Shown: positions 43,256 through 52,230 of the stretch, one piece after another
Layout: every line of letters starts with the position of its first letter
Numbering within the stretch: the first letter of the stretch is position 1
From: Dermatemys mawii
Lineage: Eukaryota > Chordata > Testudines > Dermatemydidae
Reading direction: 5' to 3'
Length of the DNA stretch: 64,000 nucleotides
Assembly (NCBI GenBank): GCA_007922305.1
Contig: ML677329.1
Span: 1,578,271 to 1,642,270, forward strand
Notes under the pieces: generated by a model
Databases searched by the model: none
Told to the model about the DNA's origin: nothing
What the model saw: the letters and a program-made list of their open reading frames with translations, nothing else
Made by a program: the position numbers and the translations under genes

Positions 43256-43618
43256 ATGTCCAGAGGGCCTCCTGGTCCTTATTAACACAGAACCTGATCC
43301 TGCTTTTGTTGATTTCAGTTAGAGAAGGATCTGGTCTATGATTTGCTGCTTGAAGTTAGCTGCTGGGTCAGGAATCTCATCTCCAATGAGCAGTGTGTTT
43401 TGAAGCCTTTGTTTGATAACTGAAGAAGCTCTTCTTAGTGCACTCCTTCTGGGGGCGGGGTAAAGAAACAGTAGGTTTTGCCCTGGTAGGATTTTACTGC
43501 AAGTAAATTTGCACCTATAATGATCACAGTCACCTGAATGTAACTGGGGGCCAATGGCAACTAAGATTTTGAGCCCAAAATAGTGAAAAATGAAGGGTAG
43601 AAAAGAGAGACTACATGT
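43256..43618. other. Intron sequence, nothing recognised
   Basis: No exon or nameable repeat. Confidence 0.4.
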
Positions 43619-44250
43619 TGTGATTAAGGTTATGGTTTAATCATGGACAGGTTATGGGCAATAAACAAACATTCACAACCCATGACCTGTCCATGACTTT
43701 TACCAGTGGCTCTCAAACTTTTTTTACTGGTGACCCCTTTCACTCAGCAAACCCCTGAGTGCGACCTCCCTTATAAATTAAAAACACTTGAAAATATATT
43801 TAATACCATTATAAATACTGGAGGAAAAGTGGGCTTTGGGGTGGAGGCTTGCAGCTCATGACCCCCCATGTAATAACCTCGTGATCCCCTGTGGGGTCCC
43901 GACCCCCCAGTTTGAGAACCCCTGACTTGTAATATAAATACACATGACTAAATCTTGGGAGAGGTCATTACTGGGGGGGGGGTCACTACTGGGGTGGATG
44001 CCCCAGGGGGCCACTGCTGAGGGGGTGGGCTGGGGCCAGCGACACCGGCTGTCAGGGCCGCTGAGGAGTAGCTGTTCTGACTGCCTGGGAACTGCTGCTG
44101 GGGACGGCTGCTCTGGCCACCCCCTGGGATTGCTGCTGGGGCGGTCCCTGGGACCTGCCACACTGACTGCCACAGAAGTCACAGAGGTTGCAGAAAGCCA
44201 CAGAATCCGTGAATTCGACAACCTCCATGACAACACGGAGCCCTAGTTAT
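43619..44250. mobile_element. Non-autonomous DNA-type element with GC-rich core, split by a hAT element
   Basis: The left end 'TGTGATTAAGGTTATGGTTTA' resembles the minus-strand right end of 32643-33253. The right part has 'CACAGAAGTCACAGAGGTTG' and 'CAACCTCCATGACAACACGG'. The core (44000-44160) is GC-rich with 'CTGCTGGGGACGGCTGCTCT' and similar near-repeats. Frames of 71-126 codons in the core are composition artefacts. A hAT element interrupts it at 43704-43924. Confidence 0.6.
43704..43924. mobile_element. hAT-type element, 221 bp
   Basis: The ends CAGTGGCTCTCAAACTTT and ...CAGTTTGAGAACCCCTG are inverted repeats. The interior 'CTGGTGACCCCTTTCACTCA', 'AAATTAAAAACACTTGAAAA' and 'GGGTCCCGACCCCCCAG' matches a widespread vertebrate short hAT family. 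The 8-bp flanks ACTTTTAC (43696-43703) and ACTTGTAA (43925-43932) match at 6 of 8. Confidence 0.88.
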
Positions 44251-44534
44251 GATTTCTGGTTTGGCTAATATATTACTCCTGAGATTAACTTTAAGTGTTG
44301 ATGATGAAGTCAGTGGTCCAGGTATCATGTAGCAAGTTTACCAGTTGAAAATGTGGTTATACATTTCTTCCGTAGACAGTGTCAGGGATCTACAGCAGAA
44401 CCAACACACAGCCTATTGCCTTCAGCTAATGAACCTGGTCTGATTGGCTGAAGACTACAGCAGGCACATTCTGAAATGCTGCAGCAACCCTGGACTCTGA
44501 CTGCTCAATAGCATTTCATCTGCAGCTGTGTTTC

Positions 44535-44830
44535 TGGTCCCACTTCCTAGTCCTGGTCTCCTTATTCCAGCTCCTGATCTCCTACTCCTGGCCCCTGATG
44601 CTTGGCTCCTGGCTCCTACTCCAGATCATACTCTGCTCCTGACCTTTGGCTCCTGCTTCCCAACTCTCAGATCTCGTTTGCCCCCTGGACTAGATATTTG
44701 GCTTCGGACCCCAGCGCTTACCCATGGTTCCTGGTCCACAACGCCAGCTCCCTCCCTGGACTTGGTAACTTGGCTCCTGATTTGGGCTCTGGCTACTAGG
44801 CTTGGTCACCTAGGCTCCAACCATTAGGCC
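44535..44830. repeat. Degenerate 'CTCCTGGCTCCTGA' minisatellite
   Basis: C/T-rich units of about 12-14 bp, such as 'CTCCTACTCCTGGCCCCTGA', 'GGCTCCTGGCTCCTACTCC' and 'CTGACCTTTGGCTCCTGC', run through 44535-44800. The same theme recurs at 61370-61560. A 99-codon frame reads through it by chance. Confidence 0.6.
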
Positions 44831-47208
44831 AGCTCCCCATCCTGCCTATTAGACAAGGCTGTCCATGGCCTAAAAAACAGTAATGTCATAACAGATGCAG
44901 TAATGACCTGAGGTTTCCAACCTTACTGCACAGATCAGTCAAAGGGTGGAGCTGATAGAAGTCACATGTCAGAACAAGTGATACACATGCTCAGGATACA
45001 CAATCCAATACCACAAGGATGGATGTGGCATACAAAGCCAAATAGAATAGGAGCATATTGACTGAACAACAGGTTGTAGCATCTCTTTACCTGCCTTGCT
45101 TTTTCTTTAGTTAAGATTTGTTCACTTCTTTCTGAATAAGCCTCCTCGTTGGTTTAAATATTTAGGGGCAGAGAGGGAGGAGAAAATGAAATGTTTAGTA
45201 GAACTGTGACACATCAGGTAGCCTGCTGATTCTGTGTAAGTGATAAATAATAACTTTCAATAATTTTGGAAATAAGTCATGGTTACGTGAGAAAACAATG
45301 GACAGAAGTTTTGCATGTGAACCAGTATATTTAGGTATAGCTAGAGTAAATCACGGATGGATGGACCATGGCAATGTTTAGACTAAATTATCTGAATGAT
45401 AACGTGGTTCTGCTCTGAAAATAAGCTCTGAAGAACTGGTATTGTGAAACTCTGGCTTCCACTTTGGATTTGTCTAGCTGACACTATGCACTTGGGCATC
45501 CTCTACTGGTGAGAAATGGCAACAACTGAACTCTGTCAGCCTGGCAATACCTTGAGAGAAAGCAGAGGGAATTACTATCACCTGGTTCCCCTATGGCTTA
45601 GTCCTCTCTCCAGCACAGCTGACTCCTGCAAGCACAGGGGAAAATCATCACCACAGATGCTGGAACTGATTGATTCATTATAGGTATAGTAGTGCCTAAA
45701 AATCCAGGCTGGGCCCCACTGTACTACTACAAAAATAGGCCAAGGAGTCTTGCTCTGTCCTCTTTGAGGCCAGCTCTTCTTCCTCTTTTGTTAGCTGAGG
45801 CCAGTCAGTTGCACCCTCCTACGGTTTGTGCTGCTGTAACTCCCATGTAGATGATCTTTCTGCAACGGGTACTGCCAGGCCAACTTTTGCAACTGCTGTT
45901 TCTGGCATACAACCTTGACTTGGGAACTGGAAATATGTCTCCAGGACTAAAGATCTCATAATCAAAACTTTGCTGACCATTTTGTGGGTGACGCATGAGG
46001 CAGATTGGAATCCATCCCACTGTTCCACAGATGTCTTGACTCTCCGGTGCTAAGAGGGGTCAACACTTTTTTGTTTTGTGTATATATGGGGGGAGGTGAG
46101 AGGATAATGACAGTATCTTGTGTATCCTGAAGTCATGTTCACTAAAGTTGCCATGTCCACTTTGGGCTCAATTACTTAGGGCTTTCCCATGAGTTCTGAA
46201 CAAGTGGCAATGCATGGTTGTGCTGCCACAGGAAGAGACTGGAAGGCAAATTGTACCTCCCAGTCACAATCTTGCCATGTTTTCCCTTTACCTGGAGGGG
46301 AAGTACTCTTTAGCGAGGTCTCTCCTCACTCCAGTGGGGTGACTATTCTTGCTGTAGTAGGCCAGGACAGAGCCAAGGCTCCACCCACTCCCCACTGTGT
46401 GTACAAGGTGGGAAGGCATCAGCACTTTGGAAGATGTTCTCCTCTCTGTACTGCTACCTGCAATGCAGGTAGCTGGCACCAGGGTGCAAGGGAGTGGTTT
46501 GTGCAGCTTTCCTCCTTTGCACTGCTATATGATACCAAGTCATAATCTGGCCATTAATGAAGGCTTTTATCATAACCCCTCTTTAAGCCAGTTTACTGAA
46601 TCTGCTGACTTATAGTAATAAGATTGGAGAAAAAAAGGATAATTGATATTTTGGCATCTGGCTGTACTGTTTCTGTTGGCATGGTTGTTATACTTTGGAT
46701 AAGATGGAGGATGGTTGATTTTGAGCTAGGAGTTCAGGGAATTATGGCTGTATGGTAATTGGGGTGTGTAGAGTACCTGCCTATATAGGAAATTAAAAAT
46801 ATTCAGGAGGCCATCTCGGGAACAGGGCTGCGGTTTCTGTTCTTATTACTCTCAGTGATAAACCTCATTAGCATTCAAGGAGCTGTGATTGCTTGTTTTT
46901 TATAGTACAGTCTGTAGGGAGTGCACATGGCAAGACTCTATAATCCATAATTATAAAAAAGATTAGATCTGGGGGAGAGGTTCTACATTTTTCAAAAATG
47001 GAAATATACATTTTAATCTCCACCTCTGGCTTATCATTTTAAAATGGAAATTAGCATTGGTCAAGATTTAAAACAAACTTTCAGCTGAATCTGACTTCAT
47101 CATAGGCATTAGCTGGCTTATGTAACCACATTATCTTATCACTGCTACCCTCACCCTTCCTCCTCTTCTGTCTCTTGTTTGACAAACTCACTTTTTGAGT
47201 CTAGTTTT
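44831..47208. other. ELOVL6 intron 1, unassigned
   Basis: No ELOVL6 exon or nameable repeat. A 118-codon frame (46189-46545, +) overlaps opposite-strand frames and has no recognisable domain. Confidence 0.4.
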
Positions 47209-47335
47209 ATAGTCTTCAATTTAAGTTCTTTAAGACAGGGACTGTCTTTATTCAATTTGTACAGCACCTAGCACAATGGCTCCCTGACCCTGCCTGAGGC
47301 CTTCAGGTGCTATTTTACAACTCATAATAATGGTG
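47209..47335 (+). mobile_element. SINE 3' tail
   Basis: 'AAGTTCTTTAAGACAGGGAC' TGTCTTTATTC then 'TTGTACAGCACCTAGCACAA' TGGCTCCCTGACCC..GGCCTTCAGGTGCTATT and 'CAACTCATAATAATGG' is the best-preserved example of the tail shared by the SINEs in this window. Confidence 0.75.
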
Positions 47336-47643
47336 CGGTGCTGGTTCTCACATATGTACTGATGTGAGATCAACCTATATTTGTTTGTTTCTAATCTCCC
47401 CAGGCTAGGAGAAGCAACTGGTTGGGCTTTTGCATGGACTTAGTTACTTTGATTATCATCAGCCCCATTTATTGATTAAAAAGCAGGACAGAGGGACTTC
47501 AAAGGGAGTACTGTCTACTCTTTGGCTAGAAGAATAGTGACATGGCAAGAGTCTGCAGGGAGTAGGCATCACACAATGAAGAAATGGTGGTCAGCTCTCA
47601 GCTGTGCATAGGAGCCCCTCTCCCTTGGTGGAGAGAACTAGAG
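47336..47643. other. Intron sequence, nothing recognised
   Basis: No exon or repeat family. The last 8 bases are the left target duplication of the next element. Confidence 0.4.
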
Positions 47644-48052
47644 CAGGGGTCTCCAAAGTACGGCCTGGAGGCCAGATCCGGACTGCAGCTTCGATTTGTC
47701 CGGCCCTCCAGCTGAGCAGACGCCAATCAGGCATGTGGAGATGCTACCACTGGCCCCACCTTCCCTCTTCGCGAGTTGCTGTTGGCAGCCCCATGTGCGG
47801 AGGGGTGAGTGCCCCCGATGCAGTGGCCGGAGGAGTAAAGGGGAGGGCGCGGCATCGGCCAGAGAAATAAAGGGGGGGCACATGGCAGTGTCTGGAGGAG
47901 CAAAGTGTGGGGGTCGCAGCAGCAGCCGGAGGAGCAAGGGGGGATTTTGCATATATTTGCGTATATTGAATTTTTTTCACAGTTGCTTTGGCCCACGAAT
48001 CCCCATCAAAAATCTAATATGGCCCTCGTCTCATAAAGTTTGGAGACTCCTG
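47644..48052. mobile_element. hAT-type element, 409 bp, perfect 8-bp target duplication
   Basis: The ends CAGGGGTCTCCAAAGTACGG and ...AAAGTTTGGAGACTCCTG are inverted repeats. AACTAGAG flanks it exactly (47636-47643 and 48053-48060). The interior has a GC-rich segment with 'GGAGGAGTAAAGGGGAGGGC' / 'CCGGAGGAGCAAGGGGG' near-repeats, then 'CGAATCCCCATCAAAAATC'. Frames of up to 120 codons are incidental. With an exact duplication it may be one of the younger insertions here. Confidence 0.92.
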
Positions 48053-48060
48053 AACTAGAG

Positions 48061-48734
48061 TGTAAACTGCAGAAAAGGATGTTCAAGATGTGTTGCTATG
48101 TAGCTGCAGCATCTGAAATCTGCAAACTGAGTGAACAATTTTTTTTAAAAAAATCCTCTGTTATAGTGAGCTTTCAAATTTAATATCTTGATTATAATAA
48201 CTGACTGCCTCATGTCTTCTAGGAAATTAAACTCATGCCCAGTGAAAGAGCATTTGTATGTATAAATACCTTCTCTGTAAATCTCCAGCAAACATTAATT
48301 AAATGTAAATACACCGGAAAAAATATGACCCCAGGATTGCACGGGGCTAATTGACACTTCAAGAAGAAGAGACAACAGGCCAACCTGACCTCAGTGAAAT
48401 GGTCTGTATTTCATTGGAATTATACCAGGGATGAACCTGACTCTGTGATTTTAGTGTCTGTATTGCGGTGTATGACCCTTAGGATATACTAATATGTGGA
48501 TGAAAGAAAAATGAGATTGTTTTACTGTCCCATGGGACATGGAAGGGTAGTGGTTTCATTAACAACTGTTGACAATCCCTAGCTCTTAAAATTGAGTTTC
48601 CTTTTAACGTTAATTTGAAGGGAACCATTGTCCTCTCTGATTTGCAGTGCAGATCTCTGCTGCTTATTCTCCCTTCTTTCTGAACGCTGAATTTGTATTG
48701 ACATCACTCGGAATTGGGTCAAGTGCAGACAGAC
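48061..48734. other. Intron sequence, nothing recognised
   Basis: AT-rich, with no exon or nameable repeat. Confidence 0.4.
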
Positions 48735-49380
48735 CTGTCCCTTGGGTAGGGTGAATTGGGGCAACCACTCCGGGCCCCCCTGCTTCAACATCACAGTCCC
48801 AGATGCAATACTTCATACGCATCCATCAGAATGTGCATGTGTGTGTTGCTCAGGGGGTTCAGAATCCCAGGGGCCAATCAGGGCTGGAGGATCCTGGGGA
48901 ACCGATGGCGATCTGTGAGGAGATCTGGTGGTTCTCAGGTTCGCCCTGCAGCACTGGTGGTGGCGATGATTTTCCCTGTGGCCAGTTGTCCTGGAGACAG
49001 GGAGCTGTGGTGGCAGTGGGATCAGAGGCAGAAGGCGGCACCAGAGGGGTGTGGGGTGAGTATGGGTTTCGGGGGGAGTACAGTCGGTTGGGAGCATCCC
49101 ACGAGCTGAGACCTCCCAGCCCCAACTTGCAGGGGTCAGTGCTGTCCTCCGAGGGTCCCCAGCTCAGCCTGCCAGCAGCAGAGTCGTGGGAAGGCCCTGG
49201 CTTTGGGAGCCTGTGAGAAGCCCCTCATGGCTAGTTATTTCTATGCGGGGCAAGGGGCTGGTCTGGCCCGCTGGGCCCTGGCCCTTGAGCTCCCCGCGGG
49301 AGTGCAGAGCAGCTCAGACACTGGCCCTCCAATAGAGGGTTGGTGCACAGCTCAGTCTTGGGGTGGGACTGCCTCATGGT
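48735..49380. repeat. GC-rich repeat-like block
   Basis: The base composition changes sharply from the AT-rich flanks. Phrases such as 'GGTAGGGTGAATTGGGGCAA' CCACTCCGGGCCCCCC at the left recall the edge of a dispersed turtle element, but no matching right end or duplication was found. Overlapping frames on both strands (up to 137 codons at 48803-49216) show no domain. It is either an unclassified mobile element or an isolated GC-rich patch. Confidence 0.4.
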
Positions 49381-49796
49381 GAGTTTTTTAAAAATTATAT
49401 GAACTACATTATAATTGTACAGTTGGGTGCGATCAATATTTAACTTGCAGCCTGCCCTTGAAGTTCACTGTAACCAGATTTCCCCTGTATAAAAAAGATT
49501 AACAGGGGGTCTGTACAGGCTGATTTGTCTAGGGCCCTGCACTCTGGTATGGACAGCTCTGAGTGCAGAATATGTAGAACTGCAGATCTCCCCTTCCCAT
49601 GTTCTTCAGGGAAGGCTTGGTTGTGAAGCTCTTCTTCCAGTGGCATGCTAATTGCCTACACAACGTGCCACGCATTTTCTTGCATTGGCTACTCCAGTAT
49701 TAACCCTTTTCTTCTAGGGTTAATTGATGCCCCAGAGTGCAGTGGGCCTAAAAGAAATGCCCATTCTTATTCAAGAGCAGGGTGAGTATTCTGTAC
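49381..49796. other. Intron sequence, nothing recognised
   Basis: No exon or repeat family was identified. Confidence 0.4.
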
Positions 49797-50410
49797 TGTG
49801 ACAAAGTCAGTCCAGAAGGGTATAGGAGAGTGCTGGAAGACAGGTATGTCAGCCTCAGGATTTGCAGGTCCCTGTTCCCTGGATAGCCAAACAAAGGCTA
49901 CTCCAGGCCAATCAAGACACCTGGGACCAATTAAGAAGCTTCTAGAAAGCAGCAGAAATAGCTAGCCTGATTGGGACACCTGAAGCCAATTAGGGGCTGG
50001 CTGAAGCCAGTTAAAAACCCTCCCAGTTAGTCAGGTGGGTGTGGATGTCAGGAGCTGTGGGAAGAAGTTGTACTGTTGGTGAGACTGAGTGGTAGACATA
50101 TCATCCAGAAGGAAGGAGGCCCTGAGGTAAGGGTGAAGTGGAGTTTGAAGAAGTGGGGACTGCTGTGGGGAAGGAGCCCAGGGAATTGTATTATGTTTTG
50201 TGGCTAAAAGGTCAGCCATCTTAGCTGATACTATTAGGGTTCCTGGGCTGGAGCCTGGAGTAGAGGGCAGGCCCACGCTCCCCCCTTTCTGCCTCCCCTA
50301 ATTAATTACTGAGAAAGGGAGGTCACCCTGGGGTCTAGATGAGTTTCTGAGGCCCCTAAATCTGCCAGGAAGTGCAGGACTCACAAATACAGACTCGGAA
50401 CTTTGTCACA
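49797..50410 (+). mobile_element. LTR-like element, probable solo LTR, 614 bp
   Basis: It begins TGTGACAAAGTCAGTCC and ends GGAACTTTGTCACA. The ends are TG..CA and inverted over 11 bases (TGTGACAAAGT / ACTTTGTCACA). The interior carries 'GCCAATCAAGACACCTGGGA', 'GAAGCCAATTAGGGGCTGGC' (CCAAT-type boxes) then 'CCAGTTAAAAACCCTCCC', the order of an LTR promoter. There is no coding sequence. The 4-base flanks GTAC / ATAC match at 3 of 4, so the duplication is weak. An alternative reading is a TIR-type element. Confidence 0.6.
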
Positions 50411-50924
50411 ATACGTTGTCTCATGATCCCTGCTCTTAGAGGCCAGTGTGTTCAGCAGCCATGGGAAAAGAAGCATTTCCCTGATGATATTAAACGCAAG
50501 GTAGGAAGAGGTTTGCTTTGCAGACAAAACCTGGAGAGATGGGATGAGGAATAGACTGGTTGGGGGCCCCCCCCCCCCCGAAGACACTGAGAGTTGTGTG
50601 TGGTAACAGCCCATTGGGTCTCCTTTGCCTGACCAGCAGACTTGAGTGGGGGTGAGGCTTTGGGTGCGGTGGGGAAGAGAAGTTCAGGATGATATGAATC
50701 CAACAAAACTCACCTGGTCCTTGTGTTTTCACTTTGTGTCTCCAAAGTGAAAACTGAAGTCATGAAACTGGTGAAAAGCAAACCCTACCAGTAAAAATAA
50801 TCAAAACTGAGGTGAGCAAGGTTTTGCACAACTGTATGGAACAGACTGTTTTTATGTGTTTTCCTGTTCTTCTCCCCCCGCCCCCCCGGACCCCCGCATA
50901 AACATTTCTTGGTTTCCTGTTAAA
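50411..50924. other. Intron sequence, nothing recognised
   Basis: Contains a C13 run at 50567-50579 and another C-rich run at 50875-50888. No exon. Confidence 0.4.
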
Positions 50925-52025
50925 ACTCTCAGAGATCATAATGTCAGAAGCGACCAATGTGGTTATCTAATCTGACCTCCTGTATAACACAGGTCATAGG
51001 TCTTCCCTGAGTTCATTCCTGTTTGAACTAGAACATATCTTGCAGAAAAATATCCAGTCTTGATTTTAAAATTGCCAGTGATGAAAAATCTACCACAACC
51101 TTTGTAAATTTGTCTAATGGTTAATGACTCTCACTGTTAAAAATTTGCACCTTATTTTCCAGTCAGAATTTATCTGCAATCAACTTCCAACCATTGAATG
51201 TTGTTAGATCTTGGTCTGATAGGCTGAAGAGCCCATTATCAAATATTTGTTCCCCACATAGGTATTTTTAGTCAGTGAACAAGTCACCCCTTAAACGTCT
51301 CTGTGTTAAGATGAATAGGTTGAGCTCAGTGTTGACTTCCCAGTTACAAATACATTACGAGACCTGTTAGCTAGTTTTTAATTGATTTAATGTATGTTTA
51401 TGTTTCTGGTTTCTTAATAAAACTAACATGCAGTACCAAGTCAAGTGCTTTATGGAAATCTAAAAATATTACATTAACACTATTACTTTTACTAACCAAA
51501 CTTGTAATCTTATTTAAAAAAATCAAGTTAATTAGATATTTTATGGTCTATTTTCCATAAACTCATATTAATTGGCATTAATTATATTATCCTCTTTTAA
51601 TTCTTTACTAATCAATTCCAGTGTGAGGGTAGAAGACCTATAATTGCCCAGGTCATCTCATTTACCCTTTTAAAATATTGTCACAACATTAGCTTTCTTC
51701 TGGTCTTCTGGAAATTTCCCAGTGGTCCAAGAATTATTTGAAAATAAACATAAATGGTCCAGTGAGGCTCCTCAGTCAGATTTTTTGAAACTCTTGGATG
51801 GAGGTTATCCAGATCTTCTGTTTAAAAATATAGCTGTTGTTTAACACCCCCCTGAGTTCCTTTTGAAATGGAAAATATTCTTCATCATATAATATGACTA
51901 TGTCTATTTTTCCAAATACAGAACAGAAATATTTATTGAACATTTCTTCTTTTTGTGCATTACTGACAGTTGTACCATTTTCATTTAGTAATAACCCGTA
52001 CCGTTGTTATGATTCTTTTTCTTCC
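50925..52025 (-). mobile_element. CR1-type LINE, antisense, old
   Basis: On + it starts with 'CAGAGATCATAATGTCAGAA' GCGACCAATGTGG, 'GACCTCCTGTATAACACAGG' (reverse of the CR1 3' end) and continues to 'AATACAGAACAGAAATATTT' and 'GTACCATTTTCATTTAGTAA', which reverse-translates into the N-terminal part of the reverse-transcriptase domain. It is about 1.1 kb and heavily mutated, with several deletions relative to a full ORF2. It appears bounded by another repeat at 52032. Confidence 0.8.
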
Positions 52026-52031
52026 TTAGAC

Positions 52032-52230
52032 CTTGTTTACACTACAGAGGAAATTCAGTTTAAGCTTCACAATTTAAGTTATGTGAATAGCGTAACTCAG
52101 ATTGACATTGCTTAGATCTATTTACCATGGGGTTCACACTTATGCGATATCCGTGGGAGACGCTCGCCAATCGACTCCGCCTACTCTTCTCAATCTGGTG
52201 GAGTACAGGAGTCAACGGGAGAGCAATTCA
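52032..52230 (+). mobile_element. Non-autonomous DNA-type repeat, 'CTACAC..' family, copy 2 (partial)
   Basis: 'CCTTGTTTACACTACAGAGG', 'CGATATCCGTGGGAGACGCT', 'CCAATCGACTCCGCCTACTC' and 'GAGTACAGGAGTCAACGGGA' match the block order of the copies at 1798 and 55403. The right third is missing or eroded. Confidence 0.55.

Noticed and set aside
47604..48058. Frames of 78-120 codons at about 47.8 kb
   Set aside because: Contained in, or overlapping, a hAT element with an exact target duplication.
48803..49216. 137-codon + frame
   Set aside because: GC-rich block with competing frames on both strands and no recognisable domain.
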